Below are positions 25,201 through 37,200 of a stretch of 64,000 nucleotides of DNA, one piece after another. Source of the stretch: Thereva unica (lineage: Eukaryota > Arthropoda > Insecta > Diptera > Therevidae); NCBI GenBank assembly GCA_949987705.1, contig OX465281.1, positions 198,697,112 to 198,761,111 of the forward strand, given 5' to 3'. Below the pieces are notes generated by a model. The model was given only the letters and a program-made list of their open reading frames with translations. It ran no database searches and was not told the origin of the DNA. The first letter of the stretch is position 1; every line of letters begins with the position of its first letter. A program made the position numbers and the translations under genes.

Positions 25201-28200
25201 TGAGTGAAATAACATTATACATCCGTATGCCCGCACCAGAGGCAACGTTCCCTTGTCTGCCGCGATGTTAGAACCGCAGAAAATGTCTGCCGTTCTAAAT
25301 ATAGGCTTAGAATATTATTATTAACAATATATATAAATTTCAGCCTTGTTAAAATACCGTAAATTGTTCACTTTTTTGGCGACTTTCAAAAGTGTCTGCC
25401 ACGACCTTGGAACCGCCATAGCTATCTGCCATTGTTATTTCTCAATAATAATAATATAGTATTTTAACATATTCAAACGGCAGCCTTGTTACTATAACGT
25501 AAAATTTGGTCAAATTTTAACACCTTCCACACCTGAGTACGCCCATAGGAACTGCCAGTCAGAAGAAAGAGTCCCCATCTCATGTACGGCAGGTATAAGA
25601 GAATACATGAAGAAAATATGAGGTTTGTTAAAATACCGTAAGTCTGCCGGCCACTGGCTCTTAGACTATACTGTTTACTGTGATTGATATAAATTTGAAG
25701 GCGTTGTTGCTGCTCAAGAATTGTAAAAAAAGGTAAATGAACGAAATGAGGAGAACAAAACTCCTTATGGCGAGAACTCCTCTTTAATTGCTCTTTTTTG
25801 TTCAATAATGTTCAATTCAATCCGTATAAGTGGGTTCACGTTCACGGGCTGGTATGTTCAGTTTATGCTTGAAATTGTAGTTGCTTTTTCGCCGGAAGTA
25901 AGAAAAGCCGAAACCCACTGGAATGATATTCCATTATTCCAGTTGATTACTCTCTTTTGAGCGAGCTTTTACGTTCAATCGCAATTTCATGTTCTGTTGG
26001 GCAAACTCAGGCTTTATTTTTCCTGAGTTCAATGTGTGAAAATGTATGGGAATTCAGGTAAAAATTTAAATTCAGTGCACCACTTTGCTCGAACTTGCGC
26101 AGTTCGGGCGGTAAAGCCGAGTTATTACTGTCTAGAAAACTAATATGGCCAGTTTCACACGTGCCAACCAACAAAAATTGGGTGTAATTGCCAATCCCCT
26201 TTTGGAATTGATGAAGAATCGTATGGGTTTTCACCAGGGATCGTAACTGTTATAACTTATATCGAAAAAATCAGAAAATAATCATTATTTTGAAACTTAT
26301 ATGATATAAAACAACAGTAACAGTTAAATTTTACCAAAAATATTTAAAGTTATTTTTAACTATTATCTTTGACTAGTATTGTTTTAAATCTTTTAAAATT
26401 GTTATTAAAGATTTTTTTTTTTTTGTTCGAAATAATAATTAAAATTGACTTTTATTTTTAAAATCAAAAATAACTGTTAAAAAAGACTTTTATTTTTTTC
26501 GGTCTTGCATAAAAGTCTTTCTAAGATTTTTATTTTTCCAGTTTTTTCTATAAAAGTCTTTGAAGACTTTTATTTTTAAAATATAAAAATAAACGTCTTT
26601 TGCTGAAAACAGATAAATAGTCGATTCAAACCGTTAAGAAAATCGAACCCTAAAGGTTTTTGGGGTCGCTGATCACAAAAATCGGGGTCCTGCGGTCCTA
26701 AAACTTGGGCGTCACCCTTAAAAATGCAAAAAACACCCCTTTTTAGGGGTTTTTCGCGATTATTTCGATAATAATGAAAACTAATGCAATGAAATACACT
26801 TTTTTTAATATTTATTTGCGAAGGTGGTTGATTTGTACTAAATCAACGCGAACTTTATGATAAGGGGTGATCCTAAAGGGTTGAAACCACCCCTAAATCG
26901 GCTACAAATAGAAAAAATTGTAAAAAAAAATTTTCTTCAAGTATATGTTTCAAATACGATTGTGGGCGTACTGTCAGGCAAAACTAAATTATTTTCAACC
27001 CTTTAGGGGTTAAAACTACCCCCACAATTATAAAAATCAACTTTATATAAGAAAAATTAGAAAAATTTTTTGTTTTTTGCTTTTTGCTTGAAATTTGGTT
27101 CAAAAGGTATTATCAGCCATAAATTTATTATTTTAAACCCTTAAGGGGGTGAAACTACCCCTGCATTAAAATTGTAATTGAAAAAAATTGACATTTATTG
27201 TTTTGCATTAAAATTTTATTTTCCATTTTTATTCATTGAAACATTTGGAAAATTTCACTTTAAACCCTTTTTTAAAGGGGTTAAACCACCCCTAAACCGA
27301 AGCAAAATAAAAAATACATGGAGAAATATTTCTTTTCGTGGAATTTTTAAATAAAGTCAAAATGCAGGATAAAAACGACAATCACACAATAATTGGAAAT
27401 ATGTACCCTAATGTATTTGAGTTACTTCTGAATAATGGGGTGTTCCGTTTTTTTACAATGACATTTAGGCAGGTCAGTCTTTTGCTGAAAACAAATAAAA
27501 TAGCTATCGTAGTTCGAAAATTACACTATAAAAACAATTGTGATATTGTGCTTAAAGCCTAGCACGTTGATCAGGCTATAGAAATTCTAACTAAAACTAT
27601 GTAAAAAATGATTTATTAGGTGGATAAATTGGTGCGGCTGATTTTATATTTTTGAATTTTTTGGCTCCCTGTTTAATTTCTACTTAAATTAGTAGTTTGG
27701 TAACCCCATTTCACTCCGTTAGGGGATGAATTTCGAAAAATCGATTCTTAGTGAATGTCCACGTCATTATAGAGATGCACTGTCAAAATTAAAGCCCTTC
27801 AGCTCCAGCGGTTTGGGTTACCCCATTTAACCCCCTTAGGGGATTAATTTCAAAAAATCGCTTCTTAGTGGATGTCCACGTCATTAAAGGGATGCACTGT
27901 CAAAATTTCAGCCCTATAGCTCCAGCGGTTTGGGTAAACCCTATTTCACCCCCTTAGGGGATGAATTTCGAAAAATCGCTTCTTAGTGGATGTCCACATC
28001 ATTATAGGGATGCATTGTCAAAATTTCAACCCTATAGTTCCATCGGTTTGGATAAACTCCATTTCACCCCCTTAGGGGATGAATTTCGAAAAATCGCTTC
28101 TTAGTGGATGTCCACATCATTATAGGGATGCACTGTCAAAATTTCAACCCTATAGTTCCAGCGGTTTGGATAAACCCCATTTCACCCCCTTAGGGGATGA

Positions 28201-31200
28201 ATTTCGAAAAATCGCTTCTTAGTGGATGTCCACGTCATTAAAGGGATGCACTGTCAAAATTTCAGCCCTATAGCTCCAGCGGTTTGGAAAAACCCCATTT
28301 CACCCCTTTAGGGGATGAATTTCGAAAAATCGCTTCTTAGTGGATGTCCACGTCATTAAAGGGATGCACTGTCAAAATTTCAGCCCTATAGCTCCAGCGG
28401 TTTGGAAAAAACCCATTTCACCCCTTTAGGGGATGAATTTCGAAAAATCGCTTCTTAGTGGATGTCCACGTCATTAAAGGGATGCACTGTCAAAATTTCA
28501 GCCTTATAGCTCCAGCGGTTTGGGTAAACCCTATTTCACCCCCTTAGGGGATGAATTTCGAAAAATCGCTTCTTAGTGGATGTCCACATCATTATAGGGA
28601 TGCACTGTCAAAATTTCAACCCTATAGTTCCAGCGGTTTGGATAAACCCCATTTCACCCCCTTAGGGGATGAATTTCGAAAAATCGCTTCTTAGTGGATG
28701 TCCACATCATTATAGGGATGCACTGTCAAAATTTCAACCCTATAGTTCCAGCGGTTTGGATAAACCCCATTTCACCCTCTTAGGGGATGAATTTCGAAAA
28801 ATCGCTTCTTAGTGGATGTCCACGCCATTATAGGGATGCACTGTCAAAATTTCAGCCCTATAGCTCCAGCGGTTTGGGTAAACCCCATTTCACCCCCTTA
28901 GGGGATGAATTTCGAAAAATCGCTTCTTAGTGGATGTCCACATCATTATAGGGATGCACTGTCAAAATTTCAACCCTATAGTTCCAGCGGTTTGGATAAA
29001 CCCCATTTCACCCCCTTAGGGGATGAATTTCGAAAAATCGCTTCTTAGTGGATGTCCACGTCATTAAAGGGATGCACTGTCAAAATTTCAGCCTTATAGC
29101 TCCAGCGGTTTGGGTAAACCCTATTTCACCCCCTTAGGGGATGAATTTCGAAAAATCGCTTCTTAGTGGATGTCCACATCATTATAGGGATGCACTGTCA
29201 AAATTTCAACCCTATAGTTCCAGCGGTTTGGATAAACCCCATTTCACCCCCTTAGGGGATGAATTTCGAAAAATCGCTTCTTAGTGGATGTCCACATCAT
29301 TATAGGGATGCACTGTCAAAATTTCAACCCTATAGTTCCAGCGGTTTGGATAAACCCCATTTCACCCTCTTAGGGGATGAATTTCGAAAAATCGCTTCTT
29401 AGTGGATGTCCACGCCATTATAGGGATGCACTGTCAAAATTTCAGCCCTATAGCTCCAGCGGTTTGGGTAAACCCCATTTCACCCCCTTAGGGGATGAAT
29501 TTCGAAAAATCGCTTCTTAGTGGATGTCCACATCATTATAGGGATGCACTGTCAAAATTTCAACCCTATAGTTCCAGCGGTTTGGATAAACCCCATTTCA
29601 CCCCCTTAGGGGATGAATTTCGAAAAATCGCTTTATAGTGGATGTCCACGCCATTATAGGGCTGCACTGTCAAAATTTCAGCCCTGTAGCTCCAACGGTT
29701 TGGATAAACCCCATTTGAGCCCCTTAGGGGATGAATTTCGAAAAATCGCTTTATAGTGGATGTCCACGTCATTAAAGGGATGCACTGTCAAAATTTCAGC
29801 CCTATAGCTCCAGCGGTTTGGAAAAACCCCATTTCACCCCTTTAGGGGATGAATTTCGAAAAATCGCTTCTTAGTGGATGTCCACGTCATTAAAGGGATG
29901 CACTGTCCAAATTTCAGCCCTATAGCTCCAGCGGTTTGGGTAAACCCTAATTCACCCCCTTAGGTGATGAATTTCGAAAAATCGCTTTATAGTGGATGTC
30001 CACGCCATTATAGGGATGCACTGTCAAAATTTCAGCCCTATAGCTCTAGCGGTTTGGGTAAACCCCATTTCACCCCTTTAGGGGATGAATTTCGAAAAAT
30101 CGCTTCTTAGTGGATGTCCACATCATTATAGGGATGCACTGTCAAAATTTCAACCCTATAGTTCCAGCGGTTTGGATAAACCCCATTTCACCCCCTTAGG
30201 GGATGAATTTCGAAAAATCGCTTCTTAGTGGATGTCCACGTCATTAAAGGGATGCACTGTCAAAATTTCAGCCCTATAGCTCCAGCGGTTTGGAAAAACC
30301 CCATTTCACCCCTTTAGGGGATGAATTTCGAAAAATCGCTTCTTAGTGGATGTCCACGTCATTAAAGGGATGCACTGTCAAAATTTCAGCCCTATAGCTC
30401 CAGCGGTTTGGGTAAACCCTATTTCACCCCCTTAGGGGATGAATTTCGAAAAATCGCTTCTTAGTGGATGTCCACATCATTATAGGGATGCATTGTCAAA
30501 ATTTCAACCCTATAGTTCCATCGGTTTGGATAAACCCCATTTCACCCCCTTAGGGGATGAATTTCGAAAAATCGCTTCTTAGTGGATGTCCACATCATTA
30601 TAGGGATGCACTGTCAAAATTTCAACCCTATAGTTCCAGCGGTTTGGATAAACCCCATTTCACCCCCTTAGGATGAATTTCGAAAAATCGCTTCTTAGTG
30701 GATGTCCACGTCATTAAAGGGATGCACTGTCAAAATTTCAGCCCTATAGCTCCAGCGGTTTGGAAAAACCCCATTTCACCCCTTTAGGGGATGAATTTCG
30801 AAAAATCGCTTCTTAGTGGATGTCCACGTCATTAAAGGGATGCACTGTCAAAATTTCAGCCCTATAGCTCCAGCGGTTTGGAAAAAACCCATTTCACCCC
30901 TTTAGGGGATGAATTTCGAAAAATCGCTTCTTAGTGGATGTCCACGTCATTAAAGGGATGCACTGTCAAAATTTCAGCCTTATAGCTCCAGCGGTTTGGG
31001 TAAACCCTATTTCACCCCCTTAGGGGATGAATTTCGAAAAATCGCTTCTTAGTGGATGTCCACATCATTATAGGGATGCACTGTCAAAATTTCAACCCTA
31101 TAGTTCCAGCGGTTTGGATAAACCCCATTTCACCCCCTTAGGGGATGAATTTCGAAAAATCGCTTCTTAGTGGATGTCCACATCATTATAGGGATGCACT

Positions 31201-34200
31201 GTCAAAATTTCAACCCTATAGTTCCAGCGGTTTGGATAAACCCCATTTCACCCTCTTAGGGGATGAATTTCGAAAAATCGCTTCTTAGTGGATGTCCACA
31301 TCATTATAGGGATGCACTGTCAAAATTTCAACCCTATAGTTCCAGCGGTTTGGATAAACCCCATTTCACCCCCTTAGGGGATGAATTTCGAAAAATCGCT
31401 TTATAGTGGATGTCCACGTCATTAAAGGGATGCACTGTCAAAATTTCAGCCCTATAGCTCCAGCGGTTTGGAAAAACCCCATTTCACCCCTTTAGGGGAT
31501 GAATTTCGAAAAATCGCTTCTTAGTGGATGTCCACGTCATTAAAGGGATGCACTGTCCAAATTTCAGCCCTATAGCTCCAGCGGTTTGGGTAAACCCTAT
31601 TTCACCCCCTTAGGGGATGAATTTCGAAAAATCGCTTTATAGTGGATGTCCACGCCATTATAGGGATGCACTGTCAAAATTTCAGCCCTATAGCTCTAGC
31701 GGTTTGGGTAAACCCCATTTCACCCCCTTAGGGGATGAATTTCGAAAAATCGCTTTAATAGTGGATGTCCACGCCATTATAGGGATGCACTGTCAAAATT
31801 TCAGCCCTATAGCTCCAGCGGTTTGGGTAAACCCCATTTCACCCCCTTAGGGGATGAATTTCGAAAAATCGCTTCTTAGTGGATGTCCACATCATTATAG
31901 GGATGCACTGTCAAAATTTCAACCCTATAGTTCCAGCGGTTTGGATAAACCCCATTTCACCCCCTTAGGGGATGAATTTCGAAAAATCGCTTTATAGTGG
32001 ATGTCCACGCCATTATAGGGCTGCACTGTCAAAATTTCAGCCCTGTAGCTCCAACGGTTTGGATAAACCCCATTTGAGCCCCTTAGGGGATGAATTTCGA
32101 AAAATCGCTTTATAGTGGATGTCCACGCCATTATAGGGCTGCACTGTCAAAATTTCAGCCCTGTAGCTCCAACGGTTTGGATAAAACCCATTTGAGCCCC
32201 TTAGGGGATGAATTTCGAAAAATCGCTTCTAAGTGGATGTCTACGTCATTATAGGGATGCACTGTCAAAATTTCAGCCTTATAGCTCCAGCGGTTTTGAG
32301 TTGACCCTATTTCACCCCCTTGAGTTGATCGTGTGGACCGAAAGGGTCGAACCCACATCCCAACTAGTTTCTATTTGTAGCCGATTTAGGGGTGGTTTCA
32401 ACCCTTTAGGATCACCCCTTATCATAAAGTTCTCGTTGATTTAGTACAAATCAACCACCTTCGCAAATAAATATTAAAAAAAGTGTATTTCATTGCATTA
32501 GTTTTCATTATTATCGAAATAATCGCGAAAAACCCCTAAAAAGGGGTGTTTTTTGCATTTTTAAGGGTGACGCCCATGTTTTAGGACCGCAGGACCCGCA
32601 GGAGTGATCAGCGACCCCAAAAACCTTTAGGGTTCGATTTTCTTAACGGTTTGAATGGACTATTTATCTGTTTTCAGCAAAAGACTTTTATTTTTATATT
32701 TTAAAAATAAAAGTCTTCAAAGACTTTTATAGAAAAAACTGGAAAAATAAAAATCTTAGAAAGACTTTTATGCAAGACAGTCTTTTTTAACAGTTATTTT
32801 TGATTTTAAAAATAAAAGTCTTCCCATAAGAGTTTTGGAAGACTTTAAAAATAAAAAACAAAAATAAGAGTTTTTAATGACCTAAAACTTTTTTAGTTAA
32901 ATATAACTGTTATTGTTTATTTAAAAAATTTAAATTAATTTTAACTATTAAACTTGACTTTTATAATAAAAGTCTTCAATTTAAAAGTAACCCCACCACC
33001 GCGTAGAACTCGCTACTCTGAGTATCCAGTATAAATTTTATGCAGATCAGACAACATTTACTATTTGATTTTTTAAGTCAAAAATACAAATATAACAGTT
33101 ATTTACGATCCCTGGTTTTCACAAAAGCCAAATTTTCCAACAAACTCAAGAATTCTTTAGATTGTTGTTGCCGCTTTTAATATTAATTCTCCCTTCTGCC
33201 ATTCCTTTTCTTTTGTTTAAGGGAGACAAAAAACAACAACTATACAGCTGTCAAAAAGTTGATTCAAAAATTCCGTGAATTCAGAGGTTCAAAAAATCTG
33301 CCTGCCCCATCGTTCTCACTTACTCTCTTCTCTGCAAACGACGTTTTCCCCGACTCCTGGAAACTGGCCCATGTTCAACCTATACCGACGTAACGTTAGT
33401 GACCATGCTAATTACCGCCCAATAGCAGCAATTACTAATTTTTATAAATGACCGGCTCGTAATTCCCTCTGACCCCTGTGCTAATAGTCGTAATTTTACT
33501 GAAACGAGAAATTCTTCAACTCAAACGACTTGTCACGCCACCCGACTCTCAGCACACCAACAAAAAAACGAGACGACATCGACATCTACATGCTACTGCC
33601 ATATGACTCGACAAACAAACACCACAGAGCCTGAAATTCCTGAAAAGGTGCAAATTCCCCTTCAGCCGTCGGCCAGGGATATAATAAAGCCTCGAATACA
33701 ACTCGTATATCTGGGCCGAGTCCCCGATAGCCTGGTTGGACAAGGTGCAAAGCCGCGCTCTCAAACTTATTGGTGATAGCGCCATTTGTTCTTCAATTGA
33801 CTTATTAAGCCACCGCAGGAATGTAGCAGCTCTTGCAAAATGTTACCGCTTTTATCACAATGACTGCTCCACATCTGCTTTTATCACAATGATTGATTTG
33901 CCCGCTCGGTTCACTCTCACAGTTTACAGTCCTTATCTTTGCACACACTCCGGTTTAGAAATTCGTTTATAACAAGAATAACTCGACTGTGGAACAATCT
34001 TCCACAGACAGTATTCCCGAACTCATACAGGACCCAAGAGCTCACTTCAAGGTTCGTCGCTATCTCTTCCAAATCCCCCGACTCCCTCGAATATATCCTT
34101 CTTCCTCTCTATCTTTCGAGCTAAGCTTACTACAAAATATTCCACAATGACGCGTACGACATGACGAACTGGAAGTGAAACCTGAGCTTAGACAACCTCA

Positions 34201-37200
34201 CAAAAAAGCGTAAATGCCGTATAATCATAGCCCTGAATCCTATTTTTTTTGTAAATGCAATGTATTAATCGGTAAAATTGATGCGATAATTATAAATATT
34301 TTTAAAATTTAAGGTTACGAATGAATTATTTATTATCTTCTTTTAGACTGGGTGCAATTAATTTTAATCAGTTTGAAAAAATTGATGGACATGAACACGT
34401 TCAAACAATTATTGATACACCAAGATTTGCGACTGATTTGCAGTATTTGTTGTCAGTTTCATACATACAAGTAAAAATTTAAAAAATAAACAACAACAAA
34501 AATTATGTATTATATATTCTCTTTAGGCTAATAAAAGGGCACCGGAATTCACGACTAAATACAGTTCAACTGAGCAATTTGTCACAGCTGATTTTTCTAC
34601 ATTGGAGCTTACATTACATCAAGAATGTTTATCTAATTTGCTAGAGGTGAAAGAGAGTGTTGTTGAAAAAAAGGACTTAATCAATTCTACTTTTATGTTA
34701 TTTAGATTTCAGTAAATTTACAAAAGAGGCTCGAGATGGTGACCAATCGTGCCGAAAAAGATCGGTATGCCAGTGCTGCAGATGAAGGAATAATAGCTAA
34801 ACTAACAACAATTCAAGAAGAGGATGACGGTGTACCAACTACCAAAGCAATCGAAAAACGTACTTCCGTTGGTATTGTTAATATTGTATTTTTATTAATT
34901 GTAATTTCTTTTCAGGTCGTCGAAAAAAACGAGTGGTTGATAGTATAAAATTAAAAGTTGAAGCGAATTTAGAACAAGTCGCTGTTAAAATAACATGTAG
35001 AAAACGACCAATTGCAAATTTAACTATAAGTCAATTGGACGCCGGTGTTGTGATGAAATCTTCTTACACGGAAATGTCATTAAAACTTAAAGATATAATA
35101 GTTTCTGATTTAAATCCGTTAACAATACATTCAACGGTAAGTAATAATTGTGGTATTACAGTATTTATCCAAATTTTATATCATCTCGTAAGAATTGATT
35201 ATTGTGTTCGTACCAAGTCGCAGCTATAGCTAAGCTAAACATGATATACTAAACATAATTAACCTTTTTGTATCATTATCACTGAAGCAAACATTCCACT
35301 GAAGCAAATTTATTTATTTGGCTTTATGGTAGACCGACGGGCTGCTAACAGCGTTATCGCATTCCCACCGATATCCGTGCGTTTGGCGATTATAACCATC
35401 GGTGGAACGATCAAAACCCATATCGTATCCGTTTATGCGCCAACCGAGACCAGCACGGACGCGAACAAGAACGAATTTTACGATCAGCTTTAACAGACGC
35501 TGGATATGATACCTCGAACCGAATTAATAATACTCGCGGAGACTTCAATGCGCAGGAGAAGATGAAACCGGTTGGGAAGGAACCATGGGCAAATTCGGAC
35601 ACGGAATAATTAACGACAACGGCTTTCGCCTGCTTTCATTCGCATCGTCAAACAATTTGATCATTTGCAATAGCATTTTCCGCCATCCACTAAAACACCA
35701 ACTCACCTGGCGAAATCCATTTGGCAAAGGCAGGATTCCGATCGACGTTAAAAGACGTACGTGCAATGCGTGGGCCCGATTGTGGATCGGACCACTATCT
35801 TGTTCGAGCGAAATTACAGATGCAATTACAAAGAGCGAAGAAAACGGCACCTCCACCAGCCAAGAAGAATTGGACGTGCCTACGGAACCCGGCCATCGGG
35901 CGAGAGTTTCAAATGGCATTATCCAACAAATTCGCGGCGCTCGCAATACCGGAAGATATCGATGTAGAAGAAAGGCAATTGTCGGAGTCTATTGTAAAGT
36001 GTGCAATGGAGTAGTGTAAAAACGGACGGAGCCATGGATCTCGGACAGATGTCTGGACCTCATCAGTAGGTAGGGGGTCGGTTGAGCCTGGGAACCAGGT
36101 CAAGGTCACTGCCCATTGAATCTGGGTCAAGGTCAACCACCTGTTGGTGGCCATGGATCTAGGTCACGGGGTCTACGACCGTGGGACTGGTTTGCTTGGG
36201 CGGGACCTGGGTCAGGGTCGGTCGGTGGCTTGGGACTCGGTGGGGCCGGGCTCGGCTTGGGCCGGGGCTCGGCTTGGGGCTCGGCTTGGGCCGGGCTCGG
36301 CTAGGGACTCGGTGGGGCCGGGCTGGGCTGGGGGCTCGGCTGGGGACCCGGTGGGGGCTGGTAGGTACTTGTTTATGCTGTGGCGGAAGCTATCGTCCGA
36401 CACGGCGGCCTCTAGTTTGGTTTGCAGGTGCGGCGAGGGACTCGGCAGGGGCTTGGTTTGTCTGTGGGGGACTCGACAGGTGTGGAGTGGAAGAAAAAGC
36501 GAGAGTGGAAAGTGCGCATGACTGCAAAGCTGACGCGTGGTCATTTACCTCTACGCACTAATGGGCCGTTGTGGTGGAACTTTCACTCTGCAAGCATGCA
36601 AGCATTGGTTCCTATAGGAGCTCGAAGCGAAACCTGAAAAACGACTAGGGAGTGATCATAATAAAAACAATATGGTACTTGTTAAACATTTTTATTTTAC
36701 TCTCTAAAACCGGATTTATTATTACACTCAGTTGTGAAATTCTGTTTTTAAACCTAAATGTATCTACTGCATACTGCTCCCATGATCCTTTCCTACTTTG
36801 TCTGTATGCGAAACTCCATACTACCGTATATTTAACTTGTGGGTCTTCATTGAAACTTATTTTCTTTCTCATATCTGCTCATGGAAATAATAATGAATTG
36901 CTAGAACGAATAAAATACCGGCTAAAAATTTCAAAGTGTTAAATGTACAAAGTATCATTTTTGATTTAGGTTGTTCTGTAAGTGGTGCTAGCTGATCTTT
37001 GAATCGTCCGCATTCGTCTTTCCTATTAACATAGATACAGTGTGGTGAACGATGTCTATGATCAAAATCTACATCCGATGCGCAACTCATAGCATTTATC
37101 TGCAGAGAACAAAAGTAACATTGAACACGGTCTTTGATGTTTGTGTAAAAAAATCCACTTTTCGCTAGCTGGTCTGCTGTATCTAAGTCTATTGCAAGAT

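Larger units (their letters stand above)
26235..33114. mobile_element. 6.9-kb hAT-like non-autonomous element carrying a tandem-repeat core
   Basis: The ends CAGGGATCGTAA (26235) and its reverse complement (ending 33114) are flanked by a perfect 8-bp direct duplication GTTTTCAC (26227-26234 and 33115-33122), the duplication size of hAT transposons. Terminal inverted repeats are about 680-750 bp (26235-26914 and 32368-33114), with small indels. They are rich in AAGACTTTTATTTTT palindromes that could be subterminal transposase sites. The interior has CCCTTTAGGGGTT-type blocks and then the 118-bp array. No transposase is encoded, so movement would need one in trans. It sits in the intron between VPS13 exons ending 24234 and starting 34347. 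Confidence 0.85.

Noticed and set aside
27712..32326. Regular repeats considered as a CRISPR array
   Set aside because: There are no unique spacers, the whole 118-bp unit repeats, and the context is animal nuclear DNA inside a transposon.
31617..32444. Open frames across the 118-bp array
   Set aside because: They simply repeat every 118 bp and resemble no protein; an effect of the tandem repeat.
36144..36561. Gly/Ala-rich 125-126-codon open frames in the left Polinton end (mirrored at 47734-48144)
   Set aside because: They lie in a GC-rich minisatellite within the inverted repeat and occur in several frames at once. Low-complexity by-products, not genes.
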